From positions 1 through 64,000 of the forward strand of contig JBATSB010000098.1 in assembly GCA_049293015.1 (NCBI GenBank): 64,000 bases of DNA, read 5' to 3'. The notes under the pieces were generated by a model. It searched no databases and was not told the origin of the DNA. It saw nothing but the letters and a program-made list of their open reading frames with translations. Positions 46,001 to 57,000 of the stretch are shown here, in pieces. The stretch comes from UBA2330 sp049293015. GTDB lineage: Bacteria; Bacteroidota; Ignavibacteria; Tepidaquicellales; Tepidaquicellaceae. A program made the position numbers and the translations under genes. Position 1 is the stretch's first letter. Every line of letters begins with the position of its first letter.

Positions 46001-47321
46001 GATCTTCATCGCGTCCTATCATTAAATCAGTCATCTTGTTCTTAGAAATAAGATTCGGTTCTTTTATAGGAAATTTTAAACTCTCAAATTTAAAAATGTA
46101 AACTGGAATTAGTTTAGTAAAACCTTTAAATTTGTATTTTCCGGAATAATAAAAATTTTTATTGTTCTTAATCAAATTAAAAACTTCAATACTAATCCAA
46201 ACTTCATTGTCATTTGCTTCTGTTACAAATCTTGAAGCAAGATTTACTTTATCACCGACAACAGTGTATTGAGTTCTTTCTTCACTACCTATAAATCCGG
46301 TAAATACTCTTCCATATGTCACTCCGAATTTTAATTTCATAGGAAATTCTTTTTTGCTTACTCTGAATATTACTGATTTGATAAAACTCACAGCTCTGTT
46401 TATATCATCTTCGTTTGAAACTGGAGCTCCGAAATAGCAGACTAATATTCCGCCTTTGTCACCAAAATCAATATCCTTTAAATAACCATTATAATGATTA
46501 ATACTTTCTATTATAACATTAAAAAGTTTGTTTATCAAATCTTTGGATAATTCTGATTTGAAAGAAATGAAAACAGAAACAACATTTCTGAATTCTCCGT
46601 TTTGTGAAGCAGATAATACTGTATCTGTGAAGAATTTTTTAGAAAAAATCTGCTTTGCCAAAGGTGAATCATTAATTATTTCTTTAGGCTCAATATTAAT
46701 TAAATTTGAAGAGTAATCTTTTACTTTATAACAATATTTCTGTTTTTCAAATCTGAATTTCAATTCCGAATTCAATAGTTTAGCGAATTTACTGTCAAAT
46801 ACTATTTCATTTTTATCTGCTTTGGTTTGTACTTCTGTACATCCATTTATACCTTCACCTCTGAAATAAAAAGATTTGAATTCATTTCCTAAAATTGCCC
46901 AGTCAGTATTTCCGAAAGATATTCCAATTCTTACTGTTAAAGTAAAATTACCATATTTTGTTTTATATAAACCTGAATTTTTAAAATGGTTTATAATTGA
47001 GATCCCACAATTTAAAGCATTTTCAGCGATTTCAGATATTGGTGTATTTTCATTTTTAAGAAAAAATGAAGTGAATGAATCACCTGCATAATTTGAAATA
47101 AATCCATTATTTGAATATACTTTTTTTACAGCAGGTTTGAAAATATTTAGCAGCAATTTAGAAAGAATTTCTGCACCTTCCTTTTCTCCTTTCATAAGTT
47201 TTTCGGTCATGGATGTAAATCCTGAAACATCCATAAACATTGTTACCGCATCAAAACTTCCTTCAAAATTATTATTTTTATAGTTTTCTAAAATGAATTC
47301 TGGAAGTAAATTATGCATCAT
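43005..47321 (-). CDS. Dual class III nucleotidyl cyclase-ATPase-TPR protein, soluble adenylyl cyclase-like
   Basis: A 1438-residue cytoplasmic signalling protein. Cyclase domain 1 (about 20-190) holds both metal-site Asp residues: D31 in MFMDVSGFTSM and D81 in NYAGDSF. Domain 2 (about 240-410) lacks them (VFISFKSEL) but has the complementary residues of the other half-site in QYT353VVGDKVN360LASR364. A STAND-like ATPase follows, with P-loop GEAGIGKT (464-471) and Walker B VIIEIEDIHWLD, then about ten TPR units (roughly 900-1330). This order matches animal soluble adenylyl cyclase (ADCY10). The residue equivalent to its bicarbonate-binding Lys95 is Asn77 here. Thr353 at the base-recognition position fits an ATP cyclase. 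Stand-alone gene; the ATG at 47321 is followed directly by a second ATG. Confidence 0.86.
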   Translation of the reverse strand: MMHNLLPEFILENYKNNNFEGSFDAVTMFMDVSGFTSMTEKLMKGEKEGAEILSKLLLNIFKPAVKKVYSNNGFISNYAGDSFTSFFLKNENTPISEIAENALNCGISIINHFKNSGLYKTKYGNFTLTVRIGISFGNTDWAILGNEFKSFYFRGEGINGCTEVQTKADKNEIVFDSKFAKLLNSELKFRFEKQKYCYKVKDYSSNLINIEPKEIINDSPLAKQIFSKKFFTDTVLSASQNGEFRNVVSVFISFKSELSKDLINKLFNVIIESINHYNGYLKDIDFGDKGGILVCYFGAPVSNEDDINRAVSFIKSVIFRVSKKEFPMKLKFGVTYGRVFTGFIGSEERTQYTVVGDKVNLASRFVTEANDNEVWISIEVFNLIKNNKNFYYSGKYKFKGFTKLIPVYIFKFESLKFPIKEPNLISKNKMTDLMIGRDEDLKNLNLYVDKYLKENTPGIINISGEAGIGKTNLIREFKNRYIQNNNISWLYCYTSEISKFPLSPFKYLLKNFFKQTSSNTHEENKRIFNNILDIINKQLENISIENKYVENNTVQVRSELERTRSVLAAMIDIRWDNSFFEKLDPTLRLENFLFAFCNLIIAECLIQPVIIEIEDIHWLDKESASLINMLVNNIPDIPLVIITTTRQNFKMNNILPNIKGSKFHFNIELKYFQIENIKNLAFKFLNKQIDDTAAQHILESTNGNPYFAEQLILDYKERNFWKMENNSYCLIDYDKKILPSTINNVLISRFDKLPEDVKTIVQSASVLGREFEERVLKDMFNNSEEIGNHIRIAEEENIWYSGSNGKYKFIHALLKESLYTMQMNSALSELHLRAAESIRNLNYKKLSQNLLEQIAYHLGIGNGIVNHLKEPVFLKSNLKDNKFSDAVNEYIRLQCNIADEYKKEYQNDNALEIYNLIEKILKKQTYTSELIEILFKKAEILCIISKWEEAKNIINSAKSISLFLDDKYKMEISNKYLANLLFLQNEYDKSLALYEGCRKYFNSNNKSIELLITLNGIGKIYLEKGDYKNSFNVFKEQLKTALKFNADDYIVKAYFNLGNNYRRIGEYKDSLYNLKKVYKYFKKIKDENFLADLYIEEAIVNFYMGENNEALNKFKKALKVFSKIGNRRGYYRTLGNMGNILIVKDEYKKAFEIFEQQIKYYRTVNDLSGLSVSYFNFGVGLMAKGKFNDALNYFKLQSDIDKKLKRTDRIANSYSNMAQIYNQTGQYSRALKLHYKQLLIDKKSSNKEGILRATVNIADVYKDSGDIENALKFYKKGCDLSVKYSIKKDFEYIVKNYSEALTQKGKLNESIKICSDFLSEKKSNKIICTDVFNFIILKNNLFLELNKITGKKLKLTEKHSVLFRNLIKKMESLINNFDNKEYAAFAYLDLFDLNNLLIDNKIELNFKNHFNRISYSLFKELYSNIPQKIYSDKLEELK

Positions 47322-47731
47322 TAAAATTTATTTTGAGTGAAGATATTGAAACTTTATGAATAATAATATAGAATTTATCTATTGCTAGTAAAAAGAAATT
47401 AAAATATAGAATAGTTATTTATTATAAATTTACAGATTAATTTAGAGATTATGTATGCGAAAAGATAATTTATTTGCCTTTAAAAAAATTATAAGACATT
47501 ATAAATAGAATTCAAAAATAAATTTTAGTAATACAGTAGATGATAAGATTGAAAAATACTATAAATTATTATTTTTCATCAGATTTTGTAATTTGTAGAG
47601 ATCTTTGAATTTTAAAATATTTATTACAGGAATTTGAAAGTTATAAAAAAAGCGGAATAGAAATTCCGCTTTTAGAAAATTAGATTTAATAATTATTATT
47701 ATAGATATAAAAATTTTATTTAAAATCCATT
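47322..47731. other. Intergenic region without a gene
   Basis: This 410-bp AT-rich gap separates two minus-strand genes. Apart from the terminator at 47648-47673 I see no reading frame, repeat or RNA structure. It presumably holds the promoter of the cyclase-ATPase gene near 47322-47450. Confidence 0.6.
47648..47673 (-). terminator. Intrinsic terminator of the metallopeptidase/propeller gene
   Basis: AAAAGCGGAAT (47648-47658) and ATTCCGCTTTT (47663-47673) form a perfect 11-bp stem with an AGAA loop. On the minus strand the stem ends in a T-run. It lies about 60 bp beyond the stop codon at 47732. Confidence 0.9.
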
Positions 47732-50700
47732 TTAAATATCAAATCCAAAGAGCACGCCGAGATAGTAATTCAGTTGTTTTCCGTAAGTGATCGGCTGCCC
47801 CTGATAAATATCAGTGAATTCATTAAAGCCGTAAGCGACATCAAAGAAGATACTTGTTGGGAATACATAAAAAGAGAATGCCTGTAGTCTAAGCTGCGCA
47901 CCGATATCAGCTTTAAAATCATTGAGTTTTGTATCGCTTCCGTCCCAGGCATTTCCGTAGTCTCCGTAGAGTGAGAAGTAAAGTTTATCAAGATAAAGAG
48001 GTGAAATACGTGTATCAATATTTGTAAAGACGGGAAGTCTGTAATTCAGATTAAGTGCAACAGCTCTTCCGCCTCCAAGCGCATAAAAAGGATATCCTCT
48101 CATGCCGGGCAGACCTGATGCATAAAAATTATAAAAACTTTCCACAGGAGGTCCGAAAATAGTACCGCCTGAAAGTCTCATAGAAATTGAATGAGAATTA
48201 TTAAACAGACCAACAGTTTCTGTAAATGATCCAAAAATTTTAAACAGATCTCTGTCTTCATAATTTGTAGTAATTGTACCATTGTCATTTACTTCAATGG
48301 AAGGATTTATCTGACTCATTTCATAATCATATGTTATGTCAAACACTCTTCCGATAGGATTAATGTCAGCATTTTTACTTGGAAGAATACTTTCGTAACT
48401 GTAAGTGAGAGCAAAATCATTTGCTTTGAAATAAGTCTCTCTTGCAGATCTGACTGAAATTCCGCTTTGGGGAATTGCAAATGCATCTATATCATAAGCG
48501 TAATTTGACAAGGTATATAAAAACTTCACACTGTGATCACTGTTGATAATATTAAATGCCATACCGAAATCAAATGAAAGCAGATCATAAGTAATACCAA
48601 CATTAATTGTATCTGCTCCGGCTATGAGTTCACCCTGCGAATCCCTGGTTGTATTGAATCCTTCAAGAGTAAGTGTAGGTAAGAATCCGACATCTTTGGT
48701 AAAGAAATCTTTAAAGAAAGGAAATCCATTTTCATACTGGAACTGAAGAAAAATATCTCTTTCACCTTTGACGTTAATAGCTGCACCTCCGAATATTGAA
48801 AATCTGTTTAGCATTTCATTTGAAAAAAAGTATAAACCCGGCTTGATAGCTTCAAAGAAACTAAACTGATCCTGTCTTTGATAGGTATCAAATCTAAGAA
48901 CAGGCACAAAAGACAAAGGAGTGAATGCACTTTTGTAATCTTCTTTTTTCAGCTTTGGCACATTTTTATCGTCATAATTTTTAAGTTTACTCCAGTTATA
49001 ATTACTTCCTGCAATCAGAGAATCTTCTGAAGAATATTTTGTGATAAGAATATCTGGTTGTTTATATTTACCAAGTACATCCGGATTAAATTCCTCATAA
49101 TTTTTAAGCAAAGCAATTTTATAACCTGTAGGCTGATAAGAAGAATATGCTAAATTTCCGTTTCCATCGACTGAAGGCATAAAAGCTCCGCCGAGTGCAT
49201 TTGTAAGCTGTCGTACAGTTCCAGAGTCCAGATCAAAAGAATAAATGTTGAAGATTCCTGTTGGATTTGAAGAGTAAAAAATTTTCTTTCCGTCTTTTGA
49301 GAAAAAAGGACTTCTGAAATCAACACCTTTTTTATCAAGTACAAACTCAAATGTACCTGTTTCAACATCAATAGATGCAATACTTCTTGAATCTTCGTAA
49401 GAGTAATCAAAAAATATTTTTTTCCCGTCGAGAGAAAATTTAGGACTATAGACCTGTTCGCCGTTTTTATAAGAGGTAAGCGGTCTGATATTTTTTCCGT
49501 CAGTATTTGCTAAGTTAAGATTTAAAGTACCGTCACCGTTTGTGACAAAACAAATTGTCTTTCCGTCAGGAGAATATGCAGGAGAAGTAGCTCTTAGATT
49601 TGTAGTAAGTTTTTTTTCATCACCGCTTTTTACATTAAGCTCATATATGTCATAAACAGTGGTACCGAGAATTGTCCTGGGGTAATTTCTTTTTGCGAAA
49701 AGAATTTTTTTAGAATCGGGTGACCATGAGAAATTGGTCGAGACGGGAGCGTTTACTATTTCAGATTTTCTGGTGGCAATGTCATACACCATCAGACTTG
49801 TAGCTCCATAGTCAAATTCCTGATTTGATAAATATGCTACTTTTTTTCCGTCAGGTGAGAGCTGAGGAAAATAATTTGCAAAGCCTTTGTTTTCAATTAC
49901 CACGCCTTCTACTTCATCTTTCTTAACATCTGCGAGTCTTTTTTCATAGTCAGTTTCGAGAAAAGCTTTCCACTGAAAATAAACCTGTTTGCCGTCAGTT
50001 CCCAAAGCTTTTTTCATAGCTCTCTCCATACTGAAATTTGTAAAATCTCCAAGGTTTTCAGTGATCAATCTGAGCTTTTCTTCACCGTACTGTTCTGAAA
50101 TATATCTTGTAAGAGAATATCCGAGATTGTAAATCGATTCTGCTTTAAGACTGGTAATGGAAGAAAATTGTCCCATCTCACCCCAGGTAAGAAGATTACC
50201 TCCTATAATATAACTTCTGAGGATCATGTCTCTGTGCGAATCCCAATACTCATAATTTAACTGCTGCCTCTGATATTGTGAAGTACCTTCAGCAAACCAT
50301 GCGGGAACTCCGACCCCCGAAATCGGGTAAGAGACGATGGCATTTGGATAACCATACAAAACATCAGGTCTGACTTCATTTTCATAGCCCAGCCACTGAA
50401 GATAAAATGTAGGAAGTTTAGTTCCGTATTTTAATGAAGCCTGAACCTGTATAGCATGAGTATATTCATGAGTGATCACATTTCTCAGCCAGTTGTGTGT
50501 ACCTCTGAGATCGTAGTCCAGGGCAGTTGCATAAATTTCTATTCTGTTGCCGAAATAATCCGTAGCTCCGTTTGCAATATCGGATACATCATTGACAATA
50601 AAATGAGTTTTATCAGGTGTAGTATATTTATATAAAGAAGTGATGGGACCATAAATTTCTTCTGCGATTTTTGCAATAGTATTTGCAGTTCTTTCCGTAC

Positions 50701-50851
50701 CGTCATGATAATGAACAAAGAAATGTTCGGTCTCAATAGTATGCCATTCGAGTTCGGGATGCGGCTCAAATTGTGAAAATAAATAAGAAGAGTTTAGTAG
50801 TAAAACAAACACTGCAAATAGAGAAAAATTCAGGACTTTATTGTTAAACAT
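47732..50851 (-). CDS. Outer-membrane protein with MA-like metallopeptidase, TolB-type propeller and beta-barrel domains
   Basis: A 1039-residue exported protein (signal peptide about 1-26, ending LFSQ). Residues about 30-310 form a gluzincin-type peptidase domain: zinc motif HEYTH (about 128-132) in NWLRNVITHEYTHAIQVQ and the downstream Glu in VPAWFAEGTSQYQ. Residues about 315-610 have repeated PD40/TolB units (FPQLSPDGKKVAYLSN, ATSPAYSPDGKTICFV, FRSPFFSKDGKKIFYS). The last 380 residues are beta-hairpin rich, contain MRGYPFYALGGGRAVALNLN (the Omp85-like barrel pattern) and end in phenylalanine-rich strands. All zinc ligands appear intact. It is divergent from sprA, sharing a 180-bp promoter region, so a link to surface protein processing is possible (inference). 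Confidence 0.82.
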   Translation of the reverse strand: MFNNKVLNFSLFAVFVLLLNSSYLFSQFEPHPELEWHTIETEHFFVHYHDGTERTANTIAKIAEEIYGPITSLYKYTTPDKTHFIVNDVSDIANGATDYFGNRIEIYATALDYDLRGTHNWLRNVITHEYTHAIQVQASLKYGTKLPTFYLQWLGYENEVRPDVLYGYPNAIVSYPISGVGVPAWFAEGTSQYQRQQLNYEYWDSHRDMILRSYIIGGNLLTWGEMGQFSSITSLKAESIYNLGYSLTRYISEQYGEEKLRLITENLGDFTNFSMERAMKKALGTDGKQVYFQWKAFLETDYEKRLADVKKDEVEGVVIENKGFANYFPQLSPDGKKVAYLSNQEFDYGATSLMVYDIATRKSEIVNAPVSTNFSWSPDSKKILFAKRNYPRTILGTTVYDIYELNVKSGDEKKLTTNLRATSPAYSPDGKTICFVTNGDGTLNLNLANTDGKNIRPLTSYKNGEQVYSPKFSLDGKKIFFDYSYEDSRSIASIDVETGTFEFVLDKKGVDFRSPFFSKDGKKIFYSSNPTGIFNIYSFDLDSGTVRQLTNALGGAFMPSVDGNGNLAYSSYQPTGYKIALLKNYEEFNPDVLGKYKQPDILITKYSSEDSLIAGSNYNWSKLKNYDDKNVPKLKKEDYKSAFTPLSFVPVLRFDTYQRQDQFSFFEAIKPGLYFFSNEMLNRFSIFGGAAINVKGERDIFLQFQYENGFPFFKDFFTKDVGFLPTLTLEGFNTTRDSQGELIAGADTINVGITYDLLSFDFGMAFNIINSDHSVKFLYTLSNYAYDIDAFAIPQSGISVRSARETYFKANDFALTYSYESILPSKNADINPIGRVFDITYDYEMSQINPSIEVNDNGTITTNYEDRDLFKIFGSFTETVGLFNNSHSISMRLSGGTIFGPPVESFYNFYASGLPGMRGYPFYALGGGRAVALNLNYRLPVFTNIDTRISPLYLDKLYFSLYGDYGNAWDGSDTKLNDFKADIGAQLRLQAFSFYVFPTSIFFDVAYGFNEFTDIYQGQPITYGKQLNYYLGVLFGFDI

Positions 50852-51031
50852 TGAATGTTAATTTGTTAATAATTATAATTGTTAAAAATAAAATTGATTT
50901 TTAAAAAAGATTTGAAACAGCAAAGAATGCTAGAATCGGTAAGAAATTATCAAATAGACAATAAATTTTAAAAAGGTTAAAATAAAGCTTATAGAAGAAT
51001 TTTACAATTTTGTAATAAATAACTCTTGTAG

Positions 51032-54000
51032 TTGAATTTTAATTCGCTGAAAATAATTGATTCGCTTTTCCAACCTCAAAAATTATTTTTAATAATAATA
51101 ATTATAATTGGTATAAGCAATGTTACTTTTTCTCAAGGAAGAAGAGACAGGACAGGCGTAAGAAACAATTATGTAAAGGTCAATCCGAATGATACCAGCA
51201 CTGTTTATTCGACAGAAGATTCACTTAGTCTGATCGGTATAAACCAGGAGCCTGTGGATTCTACAGCCCGGATCAAATATTTCAAATATGAACCGGTTTA
51301 CAAATTCGGAACAAAAATTCAGGGAAAATCTTCACCATTATTATTAGGGAATTCGACTGTTTTAAAACCCGAAATAAAATTTGACACATCAGGCAATGTA
51401 ATACTTACTGAAAATTTCAACGGAGAACCTATAAGAGCTCCACTGGTAATTCCCCTTGAAGAATATTTACAAGCGCTCACTACAAATAATATTGAAAATT
51501 TATTTTCTATTATTGTAAGCGAAAAATTCAAAGGCGGTACTCAGGATGATCTGGGAAAGCTCTTTGAAAAATTTACAGATATAACAATTCCACTTCCTTT
51601 TAAATCAGAAAGCATATTCGGTCCTCCTGTAGTTAATCTTAAGCTCAACGGCGCAGTTGATATTACAGCTTCATATCAGAGCGCGAAAAGTGATCAGACT
51701 GTAATAACCGGATTGAGTAATTCTAATAACAGTATTAACTTTAAACAGGAAGTTCAGCTAACTGCCAAAGGTGTAATCGGAGATAAGCTTACAATTGATG
51801 CAGATTATAATACACAGAGATTGTTTGATTTTGAAAATCAGCTCAAGCTGAAATATGAAGGATATTCTGATGAAGTTATTAAAAAGATAGAAGGAGGAAA
51901 TGTATCTCTTGAGACGAGATCCGGGTTGATCGGTTCATCGCAGTCTTTGTTTGGTGTCAAAGGTGAATTTCAACTTGGTTCACTATCTTTGTCGAGCGTA
52001 GTTTCACAGAAAACCAGTAAGTCAGAAACAAAGGATTACAGCGGAGGAGTTCAGGAATCGAGATATGATATAAACTTATGGGATTATGCAGATAATCATT
52101 TTTTCTTAGATACTGTTTATAAAACCAGTTTTATAGATTTTTATACTACAGGCAGTACTACAAGCCAAAGAACTGACAGTCTTGCTGTTGATGAACAATC
52201 ATTTGAAGTTTGGGTACAGACAGATCAGCAGACAGAAAATTACAGACGAGCTGCAATGTATGTGGATCTCGGACCTATACCCACCAGCGGTCAATATAAT
52301 GATTCTTTAAAATCTATCAATAACAATCAGCAGGGAGTTAATGCGTCGGGAATTGTCAGAAAATTAGAGGAAAGTGAATATGAACTTCACAGGTTAGCAG
52401 GTTATGTCTCTTTGAATGTAAGTTTACCTGATAATTATTTTGTAGGGGTAGCTTATAAAAGAACCAAAACCCGTGAGCAGTTTGGAACTATCAGCACAGA
52501 TTCCATCAATGCTCAAGATACTCTTATACTAAAAATGGTAAAACCCGAAAATCTTGTTCCGGCAAATACTCTTGCCTGGGAACACAAATTAAAAAATATA
52601 TACAAACTGCCTGTATCGAGAGTCGTAAAGGAAGGATTTGAATTTGAAATAAAGTATCTTGATAATGGAAATTATATACCGACTCTTCCTCCATCACAGA
52701 ATATTTCCAGAGATCTGATTTATATTGTAGGACTTGACAGATACACAAACGGAAGGTCAGGTGATCCCGATAATAAATTTGACTTTATACCCGGGACGAC
52801 AATTAATGTAGAGAGCGGTTATGTAATTTTTCCGACTTTAAAACCTTTCCTTTCAAATTTTGAGGCTTATGAAGAAAACGGCAACAGGATTGATTCAAGC
52901 TTCTGGTATCCTCAGATATACAATTCGTCAAAGAATGACTCCAGGCAGAAGCCTAATGCAAACAATTTTAAGATAACTGGTAAAGTAAGAGGAGAAGCAG
53001 GTATAAGTAATACGATCAGTCTCGGATTTAATCTTGTTCAGGGAAGTGTTACTATTAAAGTCGGAGAGCTAAATCTTACTCCTAATGTTGATTACACAGT
53101 TGATTATTCTACAGGTACAGTAGTAATCAGAAATTCATCTGCATTATTATCAAAAGACCTAAAGATCTCATATGAAACAAATGACCTTTTCACGCTGGCT
53201 TCAAAAACTTTTATAGGATTAAGAGGTGATTACAAGATCTCTGACAAAAGTTCATTCGGTTTTACATTTGTAAATCTGAAGCAGCAGACATTGAATGACA
53301 AAGTAAGGATAGGTGAAGAGCCGACAAATAATTCAATGTTTGGAATAGATTTTACTACTGAGCTGCCAATGAAGTCCTTTACAAATATTGTAAATCTTCT
53401 TCCCGGATTTAATACGAAAGAGCCATCCAGTATTTCAATAAGAGGAGAAATTGCTTCGATAATCCCTGATCCAAATACTAAAAAAAGTTTGATACCTGGC
53501 GATAACAATGAAGCTGTAGCATATATTGATGATATGGAAGGTGCAAAAAAAATCATTTCACTTGGTACTACTTATAATACATGGACAATTGGCTCAGTAC
53601 CACTTTCAGATTATATCGGACCTACAGACAGTATTCAGTATAAGCAGGATAAGAGAGGAAAACTGCAATGGTATAATCTGCCAAACAGTGAACTTGTCAC
53701 AAATGTATATCCATATAAAGATGTTCAGGCAAATCAAAATACGATCACGCCATTTTATATGACTTATGTTCCAAGACAAAGAGGAACATATAATTATAAC
53801 GGAGCTTATGAAACAGTTCAGGATCTTGATTCTACATGGAACGGAGTTATGAAATTTATGAATACCACGAGTAATGATCTTATAAATGATAATATAAATT
53901 TCATTGAATTCAGTATGCGTGTCGTGAATCTGAATGCACAGACATTGCCCGGAAAATTAATTATTGACCTCGGAAATATAAGTCAGGATGCCATACCAAA

Positions 54001-57000
54001 CGGCGTACTTAATACTGAAGATACTCTGGGTAACGGTGAGCTGAGATCTCAGGCGGATGACAAAGGTCTTGACTTTAAAACTGACGATGAAGAATTAACA
54101 GAATATAATAATAAGAACGGGACTTCTTTCACTTTGGCAGATTTCGAAAACGGTGATCCTGCGGGAGATAACAATAATGTTAATCCTGTATTCAATCCAA
54201 ACTTAATTAACGGTACACAGGGTAATCTGAATTTTGATAACGGACGAAGACCGGATACGGAGGATTTGAATAAAACCGTCCGGGTAAATAACGGGAATGA
54301 TTATTTTCAGTTTGAAATATCACTCGATACGTCGCTAAGTAACAAGTATATAGTCGGTTCGGGATTGAACGGATGGCATCAGTATAAAATACCATTATCT
54401 GAGTTTACAAAATCTTATGGAAATGCTTCATTCAATAATATTCAGTTTGCAAGAATGTGGATAACCGGTATCAGAGACTCAGTCCGACTTGTGATGTATG
54501 AAATTAACCTGACAGGAAATCAGTGGGTTAAACCAAACAAAATTGATACAACTTACAATATCTCAACAGTCAGCATTGAGGAAAATCCAAATTATTATCA
54601 GAGTCCTGTTCCGGGTAATGTACTCAGACAGAATATCAGGAATCAGACCGGTGAAGAGACACAGTCAAACGAGCAGTCATTATCACTTGAGATTACAAAC
54701 CTTACAAGCGGTGTAAAAAAAGTTGCAAGAAAAGATTACAGCACTTTACCACTGGATCTTTTTAATTACAGGACAATGAAAATGTTTGTAAACGGCGACC
54801 CGTCATTTAATTATACAAATTCAGAGATCTATGATGCCAGGATGGTAATAAGATTTGGAAATGATTCAAATAATTATTATGAATACAGAGCGCCTATTCA
54901 TCCTGATAACAGAAATCTGAATCGTCCAGAGCAGCCGTGGGATTCTTTGAACAATGTTACAGTAAATTTTAACGAACTGACTAAGCTGAAATTATTAAGA
55001 GACAGTTCTAATGTGCCTGTTACTTTGCCGGTGCCGAGTGTACCCGGAGCAGAGTACAGAATTTTTGGTAATCCTGATTTGAAATCTATCAGGGAAATTA
55101 CTCTTGGTGTTGAAAAGAACAGGAACGGGCTAAATTCGTCTATTTCGGGAAGTGTATGGTTTAATGAACTTCGGCTTGTGAATGTAATCGACGATGATGG
55201 AATAGCATTTAATCTGAATGCAAATCTGAAATTTGCAGATCTGATGGATTTTAATTTTGCAATATCAAAGACCGATCCATATTTCCATTCCATTGATACG
55301 AGGGTGGGAACCCGGAATACGGGTTTATCATGGGATTTTGGAACAACGATCAATGTACATAAATTTATAAATAATGCACTGGCTTCAATGATCTCCGAAG
55401 ACTGGAAGGATTTTATCACTCTTCCGCTTACATTCAGACATTCTGAAAATACAAATAACCCGCAGTATTTTCCGGGTACGGATATTGAAATTGACAAAGC
55501 AGCAGAGCAGCAGTATCTGCGGGTTTTAGCTCAGACAGGAGACCAAGAACAGGCTCAGACTGCAAAAAATAATGTATATGAAGAAGCTCAGAGTTTATTA
55601 GTTAGAAATACTCTTTCCATAAACAGCATGTTCTTTACATTACCCGGCGGTAATTTTTTTGTAAAAGATTTTTTTAATCAGCTTCGTTTTAATTTTAATG
55701 CTGATTTCGGAAACTCAAGAGATATTACTTATGAAAATAAAAATGATTTCAGATATAACGGTGGAGTCAGCTTTGCAACTGATTTTAAACTTTCAGAAAA
55801 ATTAAATCTGAACATTGGTCAGCTAATACCTCTTGGAGAGAAGTATGCAAATGCGAAGATGTATTTCTTTTTACCGTTCATTCCGCTGGTGCCGCTATTT
55901 AGTACAAATTTTTCCGCATCAACAGATTTTAACAGATCGAGATATGAATCTCAGCAAAGAAAATTTTCAAATCCAGATCCGACATCCAGAGATTTTACAG
56001 CAAACAGGGGATTCCGGCTTGACTGGAAATTCATTGAAAACTGGATAGTAGATCTGAATGGAAATTATGATTTCCGGGCAGGAAGTGATCTTACGGATTA
56101 TGAAACTGCAGACACTAACGGCATTCAAAGATCCGACAGTGAAATATTTAATGATATATTTTTTAATGGTGGTGTTGTAAATTTTGGAACTGATCTTGAT
56201 TATGTGCAGACAATTACTTTAAATCCCAGACTGAGTCTTCCTTTCATTGACAGATTTATTACCATCACAGGCGGATATAATGTCAGATACGGCTGGGTAA
56301 ATCCTAATCAGATAATAAATGTAGGTTATAATACAGGTTATTCAAATACTTTTAATTCTACAGCCAATCTTAAATTAGCAGAAATTTTTACTCTGTTTGG
56401 CGGTTCCGGTGATGCTAATCTCAGAGCAAACGGAATGGGCAGAGACACTATTGAAAAAAGTTCGCAGAGCATTGCTGATATATTGAATATCTTTAAAACT
56501 TTTGTACCACAGGATATTAGCATAACTTATTCTCAGAATAGTGCTGTTGCAAACGGAGGTGTAACCGGGAATCCGGGATTTGGTAACTTTTGGTTTTACC
56601 CATCTACAAAAGAGGAATATGGTCCGTCCAGGTTGTATCAGCTTGGATTCAGTCTGTATCCGGGTACAAGAGCTCCTAATATTAACTCACTCACTGATAC
56701 TTATCTTCAGGGAAATGAGCTTTCGTTATCCACTTCTATAAATCCATTTATTCCTGAAAATATTAGTATGACTCTGAATTTTAAAACGAACTGGGGATTT
56801 ACAAATAATCTTGTATATGATTCAGATGCAAACGGTAATATTGGTTCTCCTACAAGTAAGTCAAGTTCCAGTCTCTCAGGCAATTCTATATTCTTTGCGG
56901 GATCTATGGAAAATTTTGATTATCAGGGAGATGGTTCGAACAGTACTCAGAGCAGATTAAATTTAACAAATGCTTTTGAAGATCAGGTATCTTCATTCCC

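Noticed and set aside
51002..51015. TTACAA-TT-TTGTAA palindrome upstream of sprA as an operator
   Set aside because: Six-base arms in very AT-rich DNA occur often by chance, and I saw no second copy in front of the other T9SS genes.
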